This document shows, piece by piece, positions 1 to 4,664 of a stretch of 8,130 bases of DNA. Numbering within the stretch: the first letter of the stretch is position 1; each line of letters begins with the position of its first letter. This DNA is from Nitrospirota bacterium (lineage in GTDB: Bacteria; Nitrospirota; UBA9217). The stretch is from the NCBI GenBank assembly GCA_013334545.1, contig JAAXXJ010000124.1, forward strand, positions 1 to 8,130, read 5' to 3'. The position numbers and the translations under genes are program-made. A model generated the notes under the pieces. That model was not told the DNA's origin. It worked only from the letters and a program-made list of their open reading frames with translations, and made no database searches.

Positions 1-224
1 TATACCCGGAAGCCGGGGCCAAGCTCCTTCTCAAGCGCTCCGGCCTGGGCCTTCACCAGGTCTGGGAGCGGCGACCTGCCTCCAATGAGCTGGTACCGCT
101 CTTTCACTGCGGCAACGACGGGCGGTAGAGCGGGCCTTCCCATGAAAGCTTCCATGAACGGGCCGACCTCGTCGAGGCTGCGCGGCCCGCCCAGAGCGAT
201 GAGTATGACTGCGGTGTGAGACAT
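1..224 (-). CDS. hemH: Ferrochelatase, N-terminal fragment (cut by window edge)
   Basis: Ferrochelatase inserts ferrous iron into the porphyrin ring, the last or near-last step of haem synthesis. Only the first 74 codons are present; the gene runs off the left edge. Reading from the ATG at 224-222, the protein begins MSHTAVILIALGGPRSLDEV. Seen: the family's opening strand and loop (LGGPRSLDEVGPF, residues 11-23) and the conserved YQLIGGRSPL (44-53) followed by Q60, which are hallmarks of the ferrochelatase N-terminal half. The metal-binding His and Glu of the family lie outside the window. It follows hemE on the same strand after 127 bp, consistent with a haem operon. No convincing Shine-Dalgarno precedes the ATG; another ATG at 238-236 is out of frame. 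The gap upstream holds an inverted 11-bp repeat array that would lie in its leader RNA. Identity is confident, function of the full gene is inferred. Confidence 0.9.
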   Translation of the reverse strand, partial: MSHTAVILIALGGPRSLDEVGPFMEAFMGRPALPPVVAAVKERYQLIGGRSPLPDLVKAQAGALEKELGPGFRV

Positions 225-240
225 GGAAGATCAACCATAG

Positions 241-360
241 TGCAGTCCAACCGCGGTCAAGATGCAGTCATGAATCAGTCGAAATGCAGTTGGATTCTGA
301 CCGCATCATGACTATCGACTGCTGTATGACTGCTCTTTGACTGCCTTTCGACTACCTCTT
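241..360. repeat. 11-bp-period repeat array in two inverted arms
   Basis: On the plus strand the word GCAGTC or a near match starts at 242, 253, 264, 275 and 286, exactly 11 bp apart (GCAGTC, GCGGTC, GCAGTC, TCAGTC, GCAGTT). After a short centre at 292-298 the reverse complement GACTGC starts at 299 and 310 (GACCGC, GACTAT) and at 317, 328, 339 and 350 (GACTGC three times, then GACTAC), again 11 bp apart; the unit at 310 is 4 bp short. The two arms could fold into a long stem of roughly six-base-pair helices separated by about 4-nt internal loops. The array fills the hemE-hemH gap and its last unit covers the hemE TAG stop (352-354). An 11-bp period is close to one DNA helical turn, so phased protein binding is possible, but it may equally be a non-functional repeat expansion. 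Confidence 0.85.
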
Positions 361-1383
361 GCTCAATTCGTGCGTTGCGTTGATGAACTCCGCCGCGTTC
401 TCCAGGGGTGTCTGCTGCAGGATGCCGTGGCCCAGGTTCATGATGTGGCCGTTGCGGTTCCCGGCCTTGTCGAGGATATCCTTCGTGCGTTTCCGGATGA
501 ACTCCCGGGAACCGAAGAGCGAGACCGGATCGAGGTTCCCCTGCACGGCCTTGGTGTACCCCACGCGCCTCCAGGCCGCGTCGAGATCGCAGCGCCAATC
601 GAGGCCGATGACGTCGCCGCCCGCCTCGGCCACCATCTCCAGGAGATGGGTCGCGCCGTGGGCGAAGTGGATGAGCGGGACGGTCGTCTTGATGCCCGCG
701 ATCACGTTCTTCTGATGCGGCAGCACGAACTCGCGGTAATCGCTCGGCCCGAGGGCCCCCACCCAGGAGTCGAAGAGCTGCACCACCTGCACGCCCGCAT
801 CGATCTGGGCATTCAGGTAGTTGATGATAACGCCGGTCAGGTGCTCCATGAGCTTGTGCCAGGCCTTGGGCTCCGCGAACATCATTGCCTTGGCATGCTC
901 GTAGTTCCGAGATCCTCCGCCCTCGATCATGTACGAGGCCAGGGTGAAGGGCGCGCCGGAGAAGCCGATGAGCGGCACCTTGCCATCGAGCTCCTTCAGG
1001 ACGATCTTGAGGGCCTTCATGAGGTAGTCGATCTGCGTTGCCGCGTCGATGGGCTTGAGCTTCTGCACGTCTGCCAGGGAGCGAACGGGGTTGTGGATGA
1101 CCGGTCCCTCGCCCTTGGCGAACTCCAGGCCGATCCCCATGGGTTCGAGCGGGAGCAGGATGTCGGCGAAGATGATGGCCGCATCGATCTCGTAACGCCG
1201 CACCGGCTGGATCGTCACCTCGGCCGCGACCTCCGGTGTCTTGCACATTTCGAGGAACGTGTGCTTGGCGCGGATCTCCCGGTACTCGGGCAGATACCGG
1301 CCCGCCTGGCGCATCATCCACACGGGCGTGCAGTCAACGGGCTCGCGTTTGCATGCCTTCACAAACCTGTCTGCTCTTGACAT
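352..1383 (-). CDS. hemE: Uroporphyrinogen decarboxylase
   Basis: HemE removes four carboxyl groups from the acetate side chains of uroporphyrinogen III to give coproporphyrinogen III, in the cytoplasm and without a cofactor. The 343-residue protein has the usual family length. Seen: the N-terminal signature PVWMMRQAGRYLPEYR (20-35) with the substrate-binding arginines R25 and R29, the catalytic aspartate D74 in FADIL (same spacing from the first Arg as in human UROD), Y151 in GAPFTLASYM, S206 in FDSWVG and H319 in NLGHGI. All expected active-site residues are present. Start: ATG at 1383-1381 is preceded by AGGGGG (1396-1391) with a 7-nt spacer, a good ribosome site. A sigma-70-type promoter lies at 1441-1469, giving a leader of about 50 nt. 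The next gene on the strand is hemH, so a hemE-hemH operon is likely, with the 11-bp repeat array between them. The opposite strand carries a long open frame that is a shadow. Confidence 0.98.
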   Translation of the reverse strand: MSRADRFVKACKREPVDCTPVWMMRQAGRYLPEYREIRAKHTFLEMCKTPEVAAEVTIQPVRRYEIDAAIIFADILLPLEPMGIGLEFAKGEGPVIHNPVRSLADVQKLKPIDAATQIDYLMKALKIVLKELDGKVPLIGFSGAPFTLASYMIEGGGSRNYEHAKAMMFAEPKAWHKLMEHLTGVIINYLNAQIDAGVQVVQLFDSWVGALGPSDYREFVLPHQKNVIAGIKTTVPLIHFAHGATHLLEMVAEAGGDVIGLDWRCDLDAAWRRVGYTKAVQGNLDPVSLFGSREFIRKRTKDILDKAGNRNGHIMNLGHGILQQTPLENAAEFINATHELSKR

Positions 1384-1440
1384 CCTCTATCCCCCTGATT
1401 ACATGAAGTAAACGCTTCCCTTCCACCGATACGAAGTCAC

Positions 1441-1469
1441 ATAATAGTATTTTAGAAGGGAAAACTCAA
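1441..1469 (-). promoter_or_regulatory. Sigma-70-type promoter of hemE
   Basis: Read on the minus strand, TTGAGT (1469-1464) and TATTAT (1446-1441) are separated by exactly 17 bp, matching the -35/-10 consensus at four and five of six positions. The surrounding DNA is AT-rich in an otherwise GC-rich window. It sits about 58 bp upstream of the hemE start codon. Three tandem copies of an 8-bp word lie immediately upstream. No experimental support is available. Confidence 0.65.
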
Positions 1470-1474
1470 GGGAA

Positions 1475-1498
1475 TTTTCTGATTTTCTGATTTTCTGC
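1475..1498. repeat. Three tandem 8-bp units upstream of hemE promoter
   Basis: On the plus strand TTTTCTGA occurs at 1475-1482 and 1483-1490, then TTTTCTGC at 1491-1498: three head-to-tail copies with one mismatch in the last base. The tract is just upstream of the hemE -35 box. It could be a short slippage-prone tract or an A-rich upstream element when read on the minus strand. Confidence 0.8.
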
Positions 1499-1791
1499 GG
1501 TCAACGACTATCGCAGGGTCATGCCGTTTGTCACCTTGCTGCGAGGGCCGCGCTCCGAGTCGCTCCGGCCTAACGGCATCGCGGGGCGGAGCGGAGACGC
1601 GGAGACGATTCTATGCGACAGCGCCGCAACGACAGGAGTTCATTCTGCACGATGAGATCGGTCGGCGATCTTGCGCATACCGCCATCAGCGTCCCAACCA
1701 CAGGCCCTTATCGCTGCACGTGCGGTTCATCCGATACTTTAATACCGGTGCGCGGGCAGTCACTTCTAAAGGGAAGAAGGGGGTGCAGAAC
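1499..1791. other. Intergenic region between divergent hemE and small lipoprotein gene
   Basis: About 290 bp with no convincing gene. A plus-strand frame is open from 1528 into the lipoprotein, but its 5' part (basic, Arg-rich, no family resemblance, no ribosome site) looks like run-through of an open frame. An 8-bp inverted repeat, ATGCCGTT at 1521-1528 and AACGGCAT at 1572-1579, flanks a GC-rich 43-nt loop; it may be structured RNA or chance. An AT-richer patch near 1735-1745 could hold a -10 box for the lipoprotein but no matching -35 is visible. I see no riboswitch or tRNA. Confidence 0.5.
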
Positions 1792-1956
1792 TTGAAGAAA
1801 ATGCTCGCCATTATCGCTGTTCTCGGTATCGCTGCCGTAACGCAGTTCGCGGGGTGTCATAAGCAGGAGGCCCCGAAGCCGGCGGCCCCAGCCTCTGCGC
1901 CGACGTCTACGCCTACCGGCACGGCCGCTGCGCCGGCAGCCGCTCCGGCAAAGTAA
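1792..1956 (+). CDS. Small Ala/Pro-rich lipoprotein, function unknown
   Basis: A short secreted lipoprotein of 54 residues, not recognised as a named family. Seen: an n-region with two lysines (MKKM), a hydrophobic stretch (residues 5-20), and a lipobox-like QFAGC with the lipidated cysteine at C22. Phe at -3 is less common than Leu but allowed. After C22 come a few polar residues (HKQEAPK) and then a tail made almost only of Ala, Pro, Thr and Ser (27-54), likely extended and unstructured. Start choice: TTG at 1792-1794 is preceded by AAGGGGG (1777-1783) with an 8-nt spacer. The in-frame GTG at 1783 (three residues longer) and ATG at 1801 (three residues shorter) are alternatives and do not change the mature protein. 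It is the only plus-strand gene here, divergent from hemE, and ends 26 bp before a strong terminator, so it is probably transcribed alone. The Ala/Pro tail resembles that of SecG in this window, which may only reflect compositional bias. Confidence 0.7.
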   Translation: MKKMLAIIAVLGIAAVTQFAGCHKQEAPKPAAPASAPTSTPTGTAAAPAAAPAK

Positions 1957-1981
1957 GCTTCAGTTCGTGCAGAAGCGCCAT

Positions 1982-2016
1982 AAAAACCCTCCGCAGAGAT
2001 ATGCGGAGGGTTTTTT
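1982..2016. terminator. Bidirectional Rho-independent terminator
   Basis: Arms 1982-1995 and 2002-2015 are perfectly complementary over 14 bp (core CCCTCCGCA / TGCGGAGGG flanked by A and T runs), with a 6-nt loop GAGATA. Six Ts follow on the plus strand (2011-2016) and five on the minus strand (complement of 1982-1986). It lies between the convergent lipoprotein gene (+) and the acetyltransferase gene (-), so it can end both transcripts. Confidence 0.93.
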
Positions 2017-2068
2017 CTTGGGTCCATCTCCTCGCCTTCCCCTACGGGCTGTCGGTCCGTCTTCCGCA

Positions 2069-2590
2069 TCACTTATCGCGAAGGGAAAGCTCCATGCGGT
2101 AATCATCCATCACGAACCCGCCACCGATATCGGTGACCACCGCACGGGCTTTCACGAACCCGAACCGCTCGTAGGACCGTACGGCCTTTGTGTTGTTCTT
2201 GTTCACGAAGAGGTAGAGTGACTTCGCTCCCATCCGCAAAGCATCCTCTTTCACATACGCCAGCATCCTCGAACCGATGCCTTTTCCATGCAGCGAGGGA
2301 AGGAGGTAGAGCTTGCTGATCATGACTGACCGGTCCGGGTCCTCGAAGCGATAGGCAAAGTAGCCGACTGCTTCCTTCCCCATCATGACGGCAACATAGC
2401 GGTATCCTTTGCTCAGGATCTCGTCGTGGATGACCCCAGAGGCGTACATTGTTCCGAGCATGTAGTCGATCTGGGCATGGGTGATGATGCCGGGGTAGTG
2501 CTCCCGCCAGATGCGCGAGGAGAGGTCCTGGATGATCGGGATATCGCTGACAACGACATTGCGGAACGTGACTATGGGCTGGTCCTGCAT
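2069..2590 (-). CDS. GNAT-family N-acetyltransferase
   Basis: A 173-residue acetyl-CoA-dependent N-acetyltransferase of the GNAT fold; the substrate cannot be told from sequence. Seen: the N-terminal beta-alpha unit (VTFRNVVVSDIPIIQDL, residues 7-23), the central strand ending in SKLYLLPSLHGKGIGSRML (92-110), which holds the acetyl-CoA pyrophosphate-binding motif H-G-K-G-I-G (101-106), and the motif B region LFVNKNNTKAVRSYERFGF (127-145) with the conserved N, A, Y and GF. Length is typical. Start: the ATG at 2590-2588 is the only start before an in-frame TGA 8 codons upstream; the ribosome site is weak (an AAAGGA stretch lies rather far away). It converges on the small lipoprotein across a shared terminator. 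It is separated by about 218 bp from the ABC permease and is probably transcribed from its own promoter. Family certain, specificity unknown. Confidence 0.93.
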   Translation of the reverse strand: MQDQPIVTFRNVVVSDIPIIQDLSSRIWREHYPGIITHAQIDYMLGTMYASGVIHDEILSKGYRYVAVMMGKEAVGYFAYRFEDPDRSVMISKLYLLPSLHGKGIGSRMLAYVKEDALRMGAKSLYLFVNKNNTKAVRSYERFGFVKARAVVTDIGGGFVMDDYRMELSLRDK

Positions 2591-2667
2591 GGCGGCTACC
2601 GAGAGATCCTTTCAAGCGCTTGGACGGTGATCATCCGACGGGCGCATGATGGCGAGCAAAGTCTGAC

Positions 2668-2696
2668 TTTATTGCGGATACCATCTGCCACGGCAA
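2668..2696 (-). promoter_or_regulatory. Possible promoter of the GNAT gene
   Basis: On the minus strand TTGCCG (2696-2691) and AATAAA (2673-2668) are 17 bp apart, each matching four of six consensus positions. A small palindrome, AAAGT-CTG-ACTTT at 2658-2670, abuts and overlaps the -10 and could be an operator. It is about 80 bp upstream of the start codon. The match is moderate and could be chance. Confidence 0.3.
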
Positions 2697-2746
2697 CCTC
2701 TCACTGATACAGAGCAGTTTACCCCGAGGGTGAACCGTCGTTTTGA

Positions 2747-2790
2747 TTCATCCCGTGTTCTTCTCTGTGTTCATCCGTGTCGATCCGTGG
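2747..2790. repeat. Degenerate ATCCGTG-type short repeat
   Basis: On the plus strand TTCATCCCGTG (2747-2757), TTCTCTGTG (2761-2769), TTCATCCGTG (2770-2779) and TCGATCCGTGG (2780-2790) are near-tandem variants of one 9-11 bp word. They lie in the gap between the ABC permease stop (2809-2811) and the GNAT promoter region. I recall similar CATCCGTG-type iterated words between genes of several bacterial phyla, but cannot confirm this here. Confidence 0.6.
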
Positions 2791-2808
2791 CCGACCGCCA
2801 TGTATCAG

Positions 2809-3576
2809 CTAGTCCTTCCGCCGGAACGACAACGCCGCCAGGGTAAGCATGATGATCGAGATCGCCGTAACGACCAGCAGGTCGAGGGCGAGCGGAAATT
2901 CCGGTCCGAGGGGAGGGGTGCTGTTCCGGAGGAGGACATGCTTGAAGGCGTCGATGCCGTAGGTGAGTGGGTTGATCTGCGTCAGGTGCCGGAGCGCGGG
3001 CGGCATGGACGTGACCGGGTACATGGCGCCGGAAAGGAACAGCATGGGCATGACCAGGAAATTCATGATGATGTTGAACCCGTCGAAGGAAGTGAGCCGG
3101 GCGGCTATCAGGATCCCCATGGAGGTGATGCAGAACGAGACGAGGATGGCCACAGCCACGACCTCGATGAACTGCATGACCGTGATCTGGATGCCGAGGA
3201 AGGGGATGAGGACCAGGATGATGACGGCCTGCGCGACGGAGATGAACGTTCCCGAGATGGCCTTGCCGATGACGATGGAGAGGCGCGAAATGGGCGCCAC
3301 GAGCATCTCCTTCATGAACCCGAACTCCCGGTCCCAGACGATGGAGATGGACGAGAAGATGGACGAGAACAGGATGGTCATGCCGATCATCCCCGGAAAG
3401 ATGAATTGGAGATAGGAAAATCCGACGCGGGGCTGGATGAGCGAGCTCATCCCGTTCCCGACAACGAAGAGCCAGAGGACGGGCCGGGCAAGCGTGCCGA
3501 GGAGGCGGCTCTTCTCGCGGAAGAACTTGATGAACTCCCGGAGGCAGATGACATAGATGGGCCGGAGCTGGATCAT
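2809..3576 (-). CDS. ABC-2 type exporter permease (DrrB-like)
   Basis: Membrane subunit of an ATP-driven exporter, working as a dimer with the ATPase encoded just upstream. The 255-residue protein has about six hydrophobic segments, roughly at residues 25-46, 55-80, 102-129, 132-160, 167-187 and 231-251. The ABC-2 family signature is visible near the C-terminus: FLSGAMYPV (180-188), MPPALR (191-196) and INPLTYGIDAFK (201-212). The charged loop WDREFGFMKEMLVAPIS (81-97) is also typical and likely contacts the ATPase. The start ATG overlaps the ATPase stop codon in an ATGA (3573-3576), and a GGAGGG lies about 8 nt before it inside the ATPase gene, so translation is coupled. No terminator with a T-run is seen after the stop. 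Substrate unknown: relatives export drugs, glycolipids, polysaccharides or O-antigen. Subfamily naming as DrrB-like is by resemblance only. Confidence 0.94.
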   Translation of the reverse strand: MIQLRPIYVICLREFIKFFREKSRLLGTLARPVLWLFVVGNGMSSLIQPRVGFSYLQFIFPGMIGMTILFSSIFSSISIVWDREFGFMKEMLVAPISRLSIVIGKAISGTFISVAQAVIILVLIPFLGIQITVMQFIEVVAVAILVSFCITSMGILIAARLTSFDGFNIIMNFLVMPMLFLSGAMYPVTSMPPALRHLTQINPLTYGIDAFKHVLLRNSTPPLGPEFPLALDLLVVTAISIIMLTLAALSFRRKD

Positions 3577-4556
3577 CGCTGGGCCCTCCGGTGGCTCCGG
3601 ACGAACTCGCGGGTGACCTCCTTGTCGTTCCTGAGGACATCGTCGCGAATGGTCCTGCCCGTGAGCTTCAGGAAGACATCGTTCAGTGTCGGTTTCTCGA
3701 GGCTTACGGAGCGGGTCCTCATCGAAAGAGAGTGGATCAGCTTTGGGATGAACTCCTCGCCCCGCTCGGTCTCCAGGAACAGTCCGCCGTTCTCGTTCCG
3801 TGCGTTGATAGCAAACATGCTCTTGATCTCGGCGATGGCCTTCGGGTCGTCATCGGTCGAGATGCGGACGATGTCTCCCCGCACCAGTTCCTTGAGCTTT
3901 GCCGGCGTGCCTTCGGCGATGATCCCCCCCTGGTCGATGATGGCGATGCGGCCGCAGTTCTCCGCCTCCTCCATGTAGTGGGTGGTCATGAAGACGGTGA
4001 TCCTCTCGCGCTGCCGAAGGGTGTTGATGAACTCCCAGATGGTATTCCGGGTCTGGGGGTCGAGGCCAAGGGTTGGCTCGTCCAGGAACAGGACGCGCGG
4101 GTAGTGCAGGAGGCCGCGGGCTATCTCAAGCCTGCGCTTCATGCCTCCTGAGAAGTTCTTGATCAGATCGCGTTTCCGGGCGGTCAGCTCCACGACCTCG
4201 AGCATCTCGTCGATCCGCTTCTCGGCGAGCTTTCGGTCGAGATTGTAAAGATAGGCGTGGAACTTCAGGTTCTCGTATGCCGTGAGGCCCGTGTCGAGGG
4301 TGGTGTCCTGAAAGATGAGGCCGATCGACGACCGCACCTGGTCGGGGTTTGCCAGACAGTCGAACCCGGCGATCGACGCGTTGCCGCTGGTCGGTGCGAG
4401 CAGCGTGCAGAGGACGTTGATGGTCGTGGTCTTGCCCGCGCCGTTGGGGCCGAGGAACCCGAATACCTCGCCTTCCTCGACGGAAAACGAGACGTTGTCC
4501 ACGGCGGTGAGGGACTTGAATGTCCTGGTCAGGTTGTTGACGGCGATGATTGGCAT
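3573..4556 (-). CDS. ABC exporter ATP-binding protein (DrrA-like)
   Basis: Cytoplasmic ATPase that powers the ABC-2 permease encoded immediately downstream. All nucleotide-binding motifs are intact in the 327-residue protein: Walker A GPNGAGKT (36-43), Q-loop Q83 in LIFQD, ABC signature FSGGM (135-139), Walker B VLFLDE (155-160) with catalytic E160, D-loop GLDP (164-167), and switch His H193 in TTHYMEEA. Residues from about 220 to the end form the extra C-terminal domain usual in the daunorubicin-resistance (DrrA) branch; ETERGEEFIPKLI and LEKPTLNDVFLKLTGR (residues near 300) fit it. Its stop overlaps the permease start by 4 bp. The chosen ATG (4556-4554) agrees with where the family begins (MPIIAVNNLTRTF), but no Shine-Dalgarno is visible: the upstream bases are pyrimidine-rich on the coding strand. 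A G-quadruplex motif lies 35 bp upstream on the template strand. Confidence 0.97.
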   Translation of the reverse strand: MPIIAVNNLTRTFKSLTAVDNVSFSVEEGEVFGFLGPNGAGKTTTINVLCTLLAPTSGNASIAGFDCLANPDQVRSSIGLIFQDTTLDTGLTAYENLKFHAYLYNLDRKLAEKRIDEMLEVVELTARKRDLIKNFSGGMKRRLEIARGLLHYPRVLFLDEPTLGLDPQTRNTIWEFINTLRQRERITVFMTTHYMEEAENCGRIAIIDQGGIIAEGTPAKLKELVRGDIVRISTDDDPKAIAEIKSMFAINARNENGGLFLETERGEEFIPKLIHSLSMRTRSVSLEKPTLNDVFLKLTGRTIRDDVLRNDKEVTREFVRSHRRAQR

Positions 4557-4590
4557 ATTAGGGCTCGAGAAGTCGGGAAGGTGCGAGGTT

Positions 4591-4609
4591 GGGAGGGTGA
4601 GAGGGTGGG
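4591..4609 (+). other. Four-tract G-quadruplex motif upstream of the ABC exporter
   Basis: The plus strand reads GGGAGGGTGAGAGGGTGGG: four GGG tracts with loops of 1, 5 and 1 nt, which fits the standard intramolecular quadruplex pattern. It lies in the 108-bp gap between the solute-binding protein gene and the ABC ATPase gene, both transcribed from the minus strand, so the G-rich strand is the transcription template and the RNA would be C-rich. Flanking G/A-rich sequence (4572-4590) and an inverted repeat GGGAAGGT (4575-4582) / ACCTTCCC (4630-4637) surround it. The motif is certain; folding and function are not. Confidence 0.6.
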
Positions 4610-4664
4610 ATGAGATTCTGGCTCTGCTAACCTTCCCATATTCTCTCTTCTCACCGTCCTGTCC

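Noticed and set aside
241..360. Could the 11-bp array be a CRISPR
   Set aside because: Units are 6-bp words with 5-bp gaps, in opposite orientations in two arms; no 23-37 bp repeats or spacers and no cas genes.
275..1321. Second minus-strand open frame of 348 codons overlapping hemE in another phase
   Set aside because: Arg/Gly/His/Pro-rich, no motifs, runs through hemE in a shifted phase; no frameshift in hemE needs explaining.
337..1380. Plus-strand open frame of 347 codons opposite hemE
   Set aside because: Lies wholly antisense to a gene with every catalytic residue intact; composition is that of complementary codons in GC-rich DNA, and no family resemblance or ribosome site is seen.
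1521..1579. Inverted repeat ATGCCGTT/AACGGCAT as a structured RNA
   Set aside because: Only 8 bp with a 43-nt loop and no recognisable riboswitch or small-RNA pattern; noted in the intergenic entry but not called as a feature of its own.
1528..1791. N-terminal extension of the small lipoprotein back to ATG 1528
   Set aside because: The extension is basic and unstructured, would put the signal peptide about 90 residues inside the protein, and has no ribosome site, whereas a good one precedes TTG 1792.
2743..3978. Plus-strand open frame of 411 codons opposite the ABC genes
   Set aside because: Highly charged Asp/Glu/Arg/His-rich product typical of the reverse frame of membrane and ATPase genes; both genes beneath it are clearly real.
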